This document shows positions 1 through 5,145 of a DNA stretch of 13,886 nucleotides, piece by piece. Within the stretch, counting starts at the first letter, position 1; the number at the start of each line of letters is the position of its first letter. The stretch covers positions 1 through 13,886 of the forward strand of contig CAIMUU010000022.1 of assembly GCA_903844835.1 (NCBI GenBank), in the 5' to 3' direction. Source of the stretch: an uncultured bacterium. GTDB lineage: Bacteria > Patescibacteriota > Saccharimonadia > Saccharimonadales > Saccharimonadaceae. The translations under genes were made by a program, and so were the position numbers. The notes under the pieces were generated by a model. The model was not told the origin of the DNA and searched no databases. It was given only the letters and a program-made list of their open reading frames with translations.

Positions 1-129
1 AGGATGTGGTGAGCGAGAGCAAACCGCATCGCTAACCGTTGAGTTATCCAAAACATGATACTCATAACTATAATTAGCTAATAATTTACGCAAATCTGAA
101 GCGCGTTTTTCAGGCTGGGCTAGCATCAT
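1..129 (-). CDS. ligA: NAD-dependent DNA ligase LigA, N-terminal fragment (runs off left edge)
   Basis: NAD-dependent DNA ligases seal nicks during replication and repair. Only the first 43 residues are in the window. From an ATG at 127-129 the minus strand reads MMLAQPEKRASDLRKLLANY followed by SYEYHVLDNSTVSDAV. This matches the start of the LigA adenylation domain Ia, whose family pattern is LRxLLxxYxYEYxVLDxPxxSDAxYDxL. An AAAGG Shine-Dalgarno lies 9 nt before the ATG. The start overlaps the end of the upstream membrane-protein gene (stop at 110-112) by about 20 nt, so translation is probably coupled. The last eight residues before the edge (CSRSPHP after SDAV) do not fit the expected YDxL block; a one-base deletion near position 20 would restore a Ser-Leu-containing reading. 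Identity rests on this short motif alone. Confidence 0.72.
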   Translation of the reverse strand, partial: MMLAQPEKRASDLRKLLANYSYEYHVLDNSTVSDAVCSRSPHP

Positions 130-1126
130 CCGCAACGACCTTTCGATAGAATAGATAAACATAACTTGAAACCCAAATAATTGTCATGGCAGCCATTACC
201 AATAAGACCACCGGAACGATTGGCAACCAATTGATTGTAGTCCAGACAGTTTTGATCCAGCCGTCAAACATAATAACCGGTATCATAATTATCGCCCACA
301 CAAATATAGTAATTAGGCCCATCCACAAGAATCTAAGTAGTATCCTCAGCCGGCGTCCAACCACCAAGTCGCCTGCAGTTTTGATTGCCTGAAATGGGTA
401 CATCCCAGGTAGGGTCACTATTACCAATGCGATAATTGTACTTGTTACCCAATAGAGCGACAACATCACCAACAGACCGGCCGCAATCCAAAACAACATC
501 GCTTCAACGCCACCATTTAATATACCCGTAAGAGCAGCTGCACTATATGCAGTCAGCGCCAGCGCCAGTGGCAATAGCTGTATAACCAGCAACAAGGCTA
601 CCAAAAAAGTTGACAAGATAGGTGCGCCGGCATTATATAGGCCATCTCGGGCCTTTACCTTATAGCCAGCAAGGATATTTCGGAGCATCCAAACACTCGT
701 CAACCATGCAAGAAGTGAAATAATTCCAGCATAAATCTGCTGGACGTCTGTCAGAGTTTGCGACATCCCACCAGTAAGTGCCGTTAGAAATAATAGACCG
801 GCCTTTTCAATCTCACCACCAAAACCTACTAAAAATCCCTCACTGGTTTTGCCCAGTGTTTCGGTTAATGTCGCATACAGATCTTGGGAAACAATTCCAA
901 CCATTAGCACAGTCACAAGAGCATAGATAAGAATTAGTACGGTAAACATTTTTCGATTAGTCCAAATAGTCCTACAAACATATTTAGTAAATGAAATATA
1001 ACCAGGAAGCTTTAAAGAGCGGACATAATCACGACGCCTAGTCTGCCTAAAGCTTCTGTGCGGACGACGTCCCATAAATGACGTAAAACGCTTTTTGATT
1101 TTTGAAAAAATCTTAATCTTTAACAT
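110..1126 (-). CDS. Multi-pass integral membrane protein, function unknown
   Basis: I do not recognise a named family. The 338-residue product starts with a strongly basic cytoplasmic stretch (about residues 1-58, rich in Arg and Lys, including GRRPHRSFRQTRRRDYVR). About seven hydrophobic segments follow, near residues 60-80, 108-120, 130-150, 168-200, 208-243, 263-285 and 297-325. No catalytic motif is visible. The start codon lies 3 nt after the htpX stop and the stop overlaps the ligA start, so it is an internal gene of the lemA-to-ligA operon. A GAAGG-type ribosome site lies inside the end of htpX. Its place directly after an M48 membrane protease suggests an envelope role, but that is inference from context only. 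It ends with TGA, showing that TGA is a stop codon in this organism. Confidence 0.85.
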   Translation of the reverse strand: MLKIKIFSKIKKRFTSFMGRRPHRSFRQTRRRDYVRSLKLPGYISFTKYVCRTIWTNRKMFTVLILIYALVTVLMVGIVSQDLYATLTETLGKTSEGFLVGFGGEIEKAGLLFLTALTGGMSQTLTDVQQIYAGIISLLAWLTSVWMLRNILAGYKVKARDGLYNAGAPILSTFLVALLLVIQLLPLALALTAYSAAALTGILNGGVEAMLFWIAAGLLVMLSLYWVTSTIIALVIVTLPGMYPFQAIKTAGDLVVGRRLRILLRFLWMGLITIFVWAIIMIPVIMFDGWIKTVWTTINWLPIVPVVLLVMAAMTIIWVSSYVYLFYRKVVADDASPA

Positions 1127-1129
1127 AAG

Positions 1130-2008
1130 CTACAATTTCCCTTCATTATTGCGTAATCTGTTAATGCGATCCTCAAGTGGCGGATGTGTACTAAATAACT
1201 TTGAAAAAAATCCAGGCTTTAGTGGGTTCGCAAAAAATAAATGAGCTGATGCTGTGTTTTGGCGCTTCATAGGTCGTCCATTACTACGTAATTTTTCAAG
1301 TGCAGAAATCATTGAAGCTGGGTTTCGCGTTGTCATAACACTTGTAGCATCTGCCAGATACTCACGCTGACGGCTGACAGCCATCTGTACGATAACGGCG
1401 ATTATTGGCGCTAGAATAAGCGCAATTATTCCAATTATCATAGTAATCGGCGAACTATTATTATTGTCCCTATTATCCCCAAAAAACATAATCCGAAGGA
1501 CGATATCAGCCAAAAAGCCAATTGCGCTAACCAGGCCAAACGTAATCATACTAACCCTAATATCATAATTTTTGACATGACCAAGTTCGTGAGCCATAAC
1601 CGCTTCAAGCTCAGAGTCATCCATCATCTCAATCAGACCAGTTGTCGCCGCAACAATAGCATGCTTTGGGTCTCTCCCGGTGGCAAAAGCGTTTGGCGCA
1701 ATATCCTTAATGATATAGACTTTCGGCATCTGCAGGCCTGTTGTTATTGCAATATTTTCGATAATTCGATAAAAACGCGGATTGTCTCTTTTCTCTATTG
1801 GCTCCGCACCGGTCATCGCCACTGTTAATTTGTCAGCAATATAATATTGCATCAGCGCATACAAACCAGCTCCAGCAATCACAAAATATGTGATATTTGT
1901 GTTGCCGTAGTAATAACTTACGACCCAACCAATCGCACTAATGATTCCAACAAACAAAGCCATAATTAGGACTGTGTTGCGTTTATTATCGGCAATTGCT
2001 TTGTACAT
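1130..2008 (-). CDS. htpX: HtpX-like M48 zinc metalloprotease
   Basis: Membrane-integrated zinc protease of the M48B family, which degrades misfolded or surplus membrane proteins from the cytoplasmic side. The 292-residue length is normal for HtpX. The zinc motif HELGH is at residues 140-144 (catalytic Glu141), and the third ligand is probably Glu216 in SRQREYLADATS. The C-terminal STHPPLEDRINRL signature is present. Hydrophobic segments lie near residues 13-30, 40-57, 153-175 and 188-212, the usual two pairs flanking the catalytic helix. The gene is 35 nt downstream of the Tim44-like gene and 3 nt upstream of the next membrane-protein gene, so it is internal to the operon. No good Shine-Dalgarno is visible before the ATG (ATAGATAGTAT). 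Linkage to lemA recurs in many bacteria. Confidence 0.95.
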   Translation of the reverse strand: MYKAIADNKRNTVLIMALFVGIISAIGWVVSYYYGNTNITYFVIAGAGLYALMQYYIADKLTVAMTGAEPIEKRDNPRFYRIIENIAITTGLQMPKVYIIKDIAPNAFATGRDPKHAIVAATTGLIEMMDDSELEAVMAHELGHVKNYDIRVSMITFGLVSAIGFLADIVLRIMFFGDNRDNNNSSPITMIIGIIALILAPIIAVIVQMAVSRQREYLADATSVMTTRNPASMISALEKLRSNGRPMKRQNTASAHLFFANPLKPGFFSKLFSTHPPLEDRINRLRNNEGKL

Positions 2009-2043
2009 ATACTATCTATTGTATAGCTTTTACCGGCAAAAAA

Positions 2044-3429
2044 CTACATCCGCATCTCTTTAAAAGCTGCGTCCAAGATACCGAGCATTGTTTCATACGT
2101 TTGAGGTGTCGCCGAGATTTTTGAACTATAGAGATAGACAATATTATCAACAACTTCTATATTCACCTCAAATGGCAATTCCTGTAATTTAACCATAAAG
2201 CTAGGGTTGAGCAGTTCAAAACTAGTCACACGCTCCATATCGCTGGCCCAGACTTCATAACGCTTATTAAAATCACCCCATTCCATAGTCACACGCTTTA
2301 GATCTTTTGTGCCGACAAATGAAAGTAGCCGTTTTTTTCGAACGACAATATTGCCATATGACTTTGGCAAAGCCACTTGGGCGATAATGTAGTTAGACGA
2401 TGCCGAAGAATCCGAGCTTGGCGAAGGAATATAATTATATAACTGAATAAGAATATCTTTGTATTGACCAATAATATGGTTATTGATGTCTGACGTACCA
2501 AACTTACCAGAACCAAATAGCTGACCTCGCCTAGGTAGTAATAGCCAGCCCCAATCTGGGCTGTAGTAGTATTTTTTTGTTAGCGCAAACTGCGCCATAA
2601 CATTGTTGCGCATATATGGGTCTTCGGTCATCTGAGAAATGCCCTCAAGTAGCCACTTAGAATCACTAGACCTAATAAATTTCCAATATTCTTGAAAATT
2701 AGTCCGAGCACTGTATAGTAACTCGTTGTTTTTTGTATCATACAGCGTATCTTCTGCGCTAAATGTAACCAACATTATATAACGGTCCTGCGTGTTGTCA
2801 TCAACATCGCTAATATCAATTAACGCCTGCCGGGTAATAGTCGGATGGTTAACTACGTTACGGCGATTTAACTGTCTAAGCGCCATCACCATAAGCTCGT
2901 TATGCTTTAAATATCCCAACGATAAATAATTCCCCATCGAAGAAGTATCGTTATTGCTCCAATCGGCCTGAAATTGTGCAAATGTTTTAGCTGTTTGATC
3001 ATTAAGCAATTTAATATCCCAAGAACTGTCCTTTTTCAAAGCCAACTCGTGTTTTTGCTTTGTTATACCAATTTTTTTGGCAATAAAGTTAAACCAATTG
3101 TAAAGTCCGGACCCTGTCCCAAATATTGCCCCAAAAGCCATAATCCAACCGTAGAAACCCAAGAAAGTAAATAATATCGATACAACTAGAAATATTGACC
3201 ATCCTAAAATGTTAGCCGTCACAGGCTTTGTTTTTTTGCGAAGGAACGCACCGATAACATGCATTAGCCCATAACCAACAAAAAACAGAATTTCAATACC
3301 ACTACCTGAACCACCACTAGAGCTACCACTCGAACCGCCACCGCCACTTGAGCTACCCCCACCACCTGCAACCGCAAATAGTTCTAATAGCCAACTTATC
3401 GACAAAAACATTGAAGCAAAATATATCAT
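2044..3429 (-). CDS. Membrane-anchored Tim44-like protein with a C-terminal DUF3137-like domain
   Basis: A 461-residue protein built in blocks. Residues 1-22 are a signal-like hydrophobic segment. Residues 22-44 are almost pure Gly/Ser. Two hydrophobic segments follow at about 45-63 and 73-104. Residues about 145-270 form a Tim44-like domain with the typical pattern of a short helix, a basic helix (LRQLNRR), a beta sheet and the EYWKFIRSSDSKWLL block. Residues about 275-461 resemble the DUF3137 C-terminal region, with GDFNKRYEVWASD, VTSFELLNPSFM and NIVYLYSSK. Tim44 is the mitochondrial import motor tether; bacterial relatives are membrane-associated and mostly uncharacterised. The gene lies between lemA and htpX, and lemA-DUF3137 neighbours are common. 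The fusion of both domains is seen here; a scaffold or adaptor role is inference. The Shine-Dalgarno is weak. Confidence 0.85.
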   Translation of the reverse strand: MIYFASMFLSISWLLELFAVAGGGGSSSGGGGSSGSSSGGSGSGIEILFFVGYGLMHVIGAFLRKKTKPVTANILGWSIFLVVSILFTFLGFYGWIMAFGAIFGTGSGLYNWFNFIAKKIGITKQKHELALKKDSSWDIKLLNDQTAKTFAQFQADWSNNDTSSMGNYLSLGYLKHNELMVMALRQLNRRNVVNHPTITRQALIDISDVDDNTQDRYIMLVTFSAEDTLYDTKNNELLYSARTNFQEYWKFIRSSDSKWLLEGISQMTEDPYMRNNVMAQFALTKKYYYSPDWGWLLLPRRGQLFGSGKFGTSDINNHIIGQYKDILIQLYNYIPSPSSDSSASSNYIIAQVALPKSYGNIVVRKKRLLSFVGTKDLKRVTMEWGDFNKRYEVWASDMERVTSFELLNPSFMVKLQELPFEVNIEVVDNIVYLYSSKISATPQTYETMLGILDAAFKEMRM

Positions 3430-3453
3430 TAGTGCTTTCTGGTTTCATTAAGA

Positions 3454-3493
3454 GCTAGTTGGCCTGCCAAGTAAAACCAGGCAGGCCAGTAGC
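3454..3493 (-). other. Strong intercistronic hairpin between lemA and the Tim44-like gene
   Basis: On the transcribed minus strand the spacer folds into a stem pairing TGGCCTGCC with GGCAGGCCA (9 bp), extended at the base by GCTA/TAGC across a small internal loop. No T-run follows, so it is not a canonical intrinsic terminator. It sits just after the lemA stop and may stabilise the lemA 3' end or partly attenuate transcription into the downstream genes. Pairing is seen; function is inference. Confidence 0.6.
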
Positions 3494-3499
3494 CAATTA

Positions 3500-4063
3500 T
3501 TAAAACTTTACTTCAACAGGCTTTTCAGCTTGTTTTTGCTCGGCTTCGCTAAGTTCAAAGAATTCACGGCTAACAAATTTGAACATTGATGCAACTACGT
3601 TGCTTGGGAATGTCTGGATTTTGGTGTTCAAATCACGTACACCGCCATTGTAAAAGCGCCTAGAAGCTTGGATTTTGTCCTCAGTATCAACTAATTCTTG
3701 TTGCAATGAGATAAAGTTTTCGTTCGCCTTTAGTTGAGGGTATGACTCAGCAACGGCAAACATGCTTTTTAGTGCGCCTTCAAATTCACCATCGGCTGCA
3801 GCAGTCTCTTTTACGCCCTTAGCATTTAAGGCTGAGGCACGAGCTTTAGTGACGGCCTCGAATACGCTACTTTCGTGTTTTGCATAGCCCTTAACGGTCT
3901 CGATAAGATTTGGAATTAAATCCAATCGCCTCTTTAATTGGACGGTAATATCACTCCAGGCTTCGTCAACGCGCAACCTTAAAGTTATGAGAGAGTTATA
4001 AGCCCCCCATAGTAATATGCCCAATAAAACTACAATCGCAAGTATAATCCAACCAGCTGTCAT
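3500..4063 (-). CDS. lemA: LemA family protein
   Basis: LemA proteins are small single-pass membrane proteins with a long helical-bundle domain; their biochemical role is unsettled. This one has 187 residues, the normal length. Residues 5-22 form the N-terminal membrane helix (GWIILAIVVLLGILLWGAY). The family signature follows: NSLITLRLRVDEAWSDITVQ, then LKRRLDLIPNLIETVKGYAKHE, with the conserved RRLDLIPNL core. The C-terminal RRFYNGGVRDLNTKIQTFPS block is also diagnostic. A good Shine-Dalgarno (AAGGAGAT) lies 6 nt before the ATG, and an extended -10 promoter lies upstream at 4099-4107, so this is probably the first gene of the operon running through the Tim44-like protein, htpX, the membrane protein and ligA. 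Confidence 0.96.
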   Translation of the reverse strand: MTAGWIILAIVVLLGILLWGAYNSLITLRLRVDEAWSDITVQLKRRLDLIPNLIETVKGYAKHESSVFEAVTKARASALNAKGVKETAAADGEFEGALKSMFAVAESYPQLKANENFISLQQELVDTEDKIQASRRFYNGGVRDLNTKIQTFPSNVVASMFKFVSREFFELSEAEQKQAEKPVEVKF

Positions 4064-4098
4064 TTCTATCTCCTTTTAAGTTATTGACTAATGAATTA

Positions 4099-4107
4099 AT
4101 TATAGCA
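4099..4107 (-). promoter_or_regulatory. Extended -10 promoter of the lemA operon
   Basis: On the minus strand TGCTATAAT is an extended -10 (TG-n-TATAAT) about 36 nt before the lemA ATG. The -35 region is AT-rich and poor (ATTTTA at 17 nt). The same TGCTATAAT string precedes tRNA-Cys, which supports its use. Confidence 0.65.
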
Positions 4108-4128
4108 AATTATTATATAAATAAAATG

Positions 4129-4154
4129 AAACAACCTCCCGGCAGGAGGCTGTT
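4129..4154 (-). terminator. Intrinsic terminator after the partial tRNA-Leu copy
   Basis: On the minus strand AACAGCCTCC pairs with GGGAGGTTGTT around a short TGCC loop (about 10 bp, one G-T), followed by TTTCATTTT. It follows a second, partial copy of the tRNA-Leu 3' end and insulates the tRNA region from the lemA promoter. Confidence 0.75.
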
Positions 4155-4181
4155 TTTCTTTGGTGCGCGGAGCGGGACTTG
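4155..4181 (-). repeat. Partial copy of the tRNA-Leu 3' end (27-nt direct repeat)
   Basis: Positions 4155-4181 repeat exactly, in the same orientation, positions 4363-4389. The shared sequence covers the tRNA CCA end, the 3' acceptor strand, about half of the T-arm and six bases beyond CCA. Upstream of it no D-arm or anticodon arm can be found, so it is a tRNA remnant or an attachment-site-like duplication rather than a gene. The 181 nt between the copies hold several short inverted repeats and no convincing gene. Confidence 0.8.
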
Positions 4182-4330
4182 GTCACAGATAATTTGCTTT
4201 CAGCAAATTTCCGCGACCCCACCTCAACATACTTGAAACATAGCTTCAAATCTGTTTCCGGCCTTGCAAACTGCCACAGGCAGCTTTCACCCACAAGGTT
4301 CCTTGCAGCTTCAAGTCCCGCAAATCCATA
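4182..4330. other. Structured non-coding spacer between the tRNA-Leu copies
   Basis: I find no gene here. The stretch contains closely packed inverted repeats: AATTTGC/GCAAATT at 4190-4209 nested inside GGTC/GACC, and CTGCC/GGCAG at 4271-4283 nested inside CCTTG/CAAGG. The open frames that cross it run through tRNA sequence and are artefacts. It could be the residue of a small integrated element or a degraded duplication. Confidence 0.5.
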
Positions 4331-4371
4331 CCAAAGAAAAATAGCCTCAAAAAGAGGCTATATTTCTTTGG
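4331..4371 (-). terminator. Intrinsic terminator of tRNA-Leu, sharing its stem with the CCA end
   Basis: Immediately after the tRNA the minus strand reads ATAGCCTC, TTTTT, GAGGCTAT, then TTTTTC: an 8-bp stem followed by T residues. The pairing continues outward to CCAAAGAAA/TTTCTTTGG with one mismatch, so the base of the hairpin includes the encoded CCA of the tRNA. Confidence 0.8.
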
Positions 4372-4454
4372 TGCGCGGAGCGGGACTTGAACCCGCAAGG
4401 TCGTAAGACCAAGAAATTTTAAGTCTCTCGTGTATACCATTCCACCATCCGCGC
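4369..4454 (-). tRNA. tRNA-Leu(UAA)
   Basis: A complete class II tRNA of 86 nt with encoded CCA. The acceptor is GCGCGGA/TCCGCGC with discriminator A73. The D-arm is GTG/CAC with GG in the loop. The anticodon arm is AGAGA-CTTAAAA-TTTCT, giving anticodon TAA (reads UUA). A long variable arm GGTC-TTAC-GACC is typical of Leu, and the T-arm is GCGGG-TTCAAGT-CCCGC. A weak -10 (TATCAT, 4464-4469) lies upstream. It may also be reached by transcription from tRNA-Cys or the thioredoxin gene, because no clear terminator separates them. Confidence 0.97.
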
Positions 4455-4480
4455 AAATTGTTAATGATACTTCGCTTTAC

Positions 4481-4519
4481 CAATTTTTCAAACCAAGCCT
4501 ACGGCTGTTTGTAAAATTG
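4481..4519. other. Long imperfect hairpin in the tRNA-Leu/tRNA-Cys spacer
   Basis: CAATTTT pairs with AAAATTG, then CAAAC with GTTTG, then AGCC with GGCT around a TAC loop: about 16 bp with one mismatch and a two-base bulge. There is no adjacent T-run on either strand, so it does not look like a terminator. On the plus strand it directly precedes AAAGGAGG. Confidence 0.55.
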
Positions 4520-4535
4520 AAAGGAGGAATAATCG

Positions 4536-4580
4536 ATGAGCTCATTGGCGAACAAAAAGTTACGTCTTTGTTCGCCTTGA
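4536..4580 (+). other. Possible 14-codon leader ORF with strong Shine-Dalgarno and internal hairpin
   Basis: AAAGGAGG at 4520-4527 stands 8 nt before an ATG that opens MSSLANKKLRLCSP and a TGA stop. A 10-bp hairpin (GGCGAACAAA/TTTGTTCGCC, 4547-4576) lies inside the frame, and ATGAGCTCAT at 4536-4545 is a perfect palindrome. No plus-strand gene follows closely, and both flanking genes are on the minus strand, so the frame may be accidental. Alternatively, on the minus strand the 4547-4576 hairpin may mark the 3' end of the tRNA-Cys transcript. Confidence 0.25.
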
Positions 4581-4600
4581 GGTTAAGATTAATTCCAACG

Positions 4601-4674
4601 TGGAGGCACGTATGGGAGTTGAACCCACTTATAAGCTTTTGCAGAGCTCCACGTAACCGTTCCGTCAACGCGCC
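4601..4674 (-). tRNA. tRNA-Cys(GCA)
   Basis: A 74-nt tRNA with encoded CCA. The acceptor is GGCGCGT/ACGTGCC (one G-T) and the discriminator is U73, the main identity element for CysRS. The D-arm is ACG/CGT with GG in the loop. The anticodon arm is GAGCT-CTGCAAA-AGCTT, giving GCA. The T-arm is GTGGG-TTCAACT-CCCAT with normal C56. It lies 40 nt downstream of the thioredoxin stop on the same strand and also has its own TGCTATAAT box. Confidence 0.96.
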
Positions 4675-4681
4675 GCCTACA

Positions 4682-4690
4682 ATTATAGCA
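4682..4690 (-). promoter_or_regulatory. Extended -10 promoter of tRNA-Cys
   Basis: TGCTATAAT on the minus strand ends 7 nt before the mature tRNA 5' end, placing the transcription start at or just before the tRNA. It matches the lemA box exactly. Confidence 0.7.
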
Positions 4691-4714
4691 GAGAATATAT
4701 CCTGTGTTTAGTCA

Positions 4715-5029
4715 CTATTTGGCTTTTTGCATCAAATCAAGCAAAGTTGATTTTGGAACAGCCCCAATTGTAGAACTTACAACCTTGCCGTCTTTGTAGA
4801 CCAAAAAAGTCGGCAAACTGTTAACGCCTAGCTCTGCAGTTATATCAGCCTCGGCTGATGCGTCCAACTTCACTACTTCAGCCCAATCTTTGGTCTCTTC
4901 GGCAATGGCATCGACAACCGGCATCATACCGCGGCAAGGTGGGCACCAAGAGGCCCAAACATCGACTAATACGACCTTTTTTTGCTCCAAAACATCCTTT
5001 GCAAATGTACTCTTTGTTGTTGCTTTCAT
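4715..5029 (-). CDS. trxA: Thioredoxin with WCPPC active site
   Basis: Small cytoplasmic dithiol reductase; thioredoxins reduce the C-terminal cysteines of ribonucleotide reductases among other targets. The 104-residue length is normal. The redox motif is WCPPC (Cys29, Cys32); WCGPC is the usual form for housekeeping thioredoxins, and a Pro in the third position is more typical of TlpA/ResA-like members, which suggests an altered redox potential. The cis-Pro is Pro73 in NSLPTFLVYKDG. There is no signal peptide, so it is cytoplasmic. A good Shine-Dalgarno (AAGGAG) lies 6 nt before the ATG. The gene diverges from nrdJ across a 116-nt promoter region with NrdR-like boxes, which fits a role as the RNR reductant; that role is inference. 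Confidence 0.94.
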   Translation of the reverse strand: MKATTKSTFAKDVLEQKKVVLVDVWASWCPPCRGMMPVVDAIAEETKDWAEVVKLDASAEADITAELGVNSLPTFLVYKDGKVVSSTIGAVPKSTLLDLMQKAK

Positions 5030-5059
5030 CTATTTCTCCTTTTATTTATCATAAATGTA

Positions 5060-5088
5060 ATAATAACAATTATCGTTGACACACGCAA
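5060..5088 (-). promoter_or_regulatory. Promoter of the thioredoxin gene
   Basis: On the minus strand TTGCGT (5083-5088), a 17-nt spacer, then TATTAT (5060-5065) preceded by TGT, an extended -10. The -35 lies inside the first NrdR-like box. A second possible -10 (TATGAT, 5048-5053) lies closer to the gene. Confidence 0.6.
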
Positions 5089-5105
5089 TATATAGCGCCT
5101 ATACT
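5076..5105 (+). promoter_or_regulatory. Promoter of nrdJ
   Basis: TTGACA (5076-5081), an 18-nt spacer and TATACT (5100-5105). The start site should fall near 5112, giving a leader of about 35 nt before the nrdJ ATG. The first NrdR-like box fills the spacer between the -35 and -10. Confidence 0.75.
5083..5098. promoter_or_regulatory. NrdR-box-like operator, proximal site
   Basis: ACGCAATATATAGCGC matches the NrdR consensus ACACWATATATWGTGT at 13 of 16 positions and is close to palindromic. NrdR is the ATP/dATP-sensing repressor of RNR genes. The site overlaps the nrdJ spacer and the thioredoxin -35. Confidence 0.6.
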
Positions 5106-5114
5106 TATTCGCAG

Positions 5115-5130
5115 ACACAACATATGGGGA
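5115..5130. promoter_or_regulatory. NrdR-box-like operator, distal site
   Basis: ACACAACATATGGGGA matches the consensus at about 11 of 16 positions, with the left half nearly perfect. It starts exactly 32 bp after the first box. NrdR sites characteristically come in pairs about three helical turns apart, so the spacing adds weight beyond each match alone. Confidence 0.5.
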
Positions 5131-5145
5131 TAAGAGAGGGAGAAA

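Noticed and set aside
4179..4440. Open frames on both strands across tRNA-Leu, one ending in GAGLEPARS and another with RVQVPLRAPKK
   Set aside because: These are well-known false proteins produced by translating tRNA genes; the tRNA explains the sequence fully.
4430..4711. Open frames on both strands across tRNA-Cys
   Set aside because: They run through the tRNA and its flanking hairpins with no ribosome site or recognisable protein.
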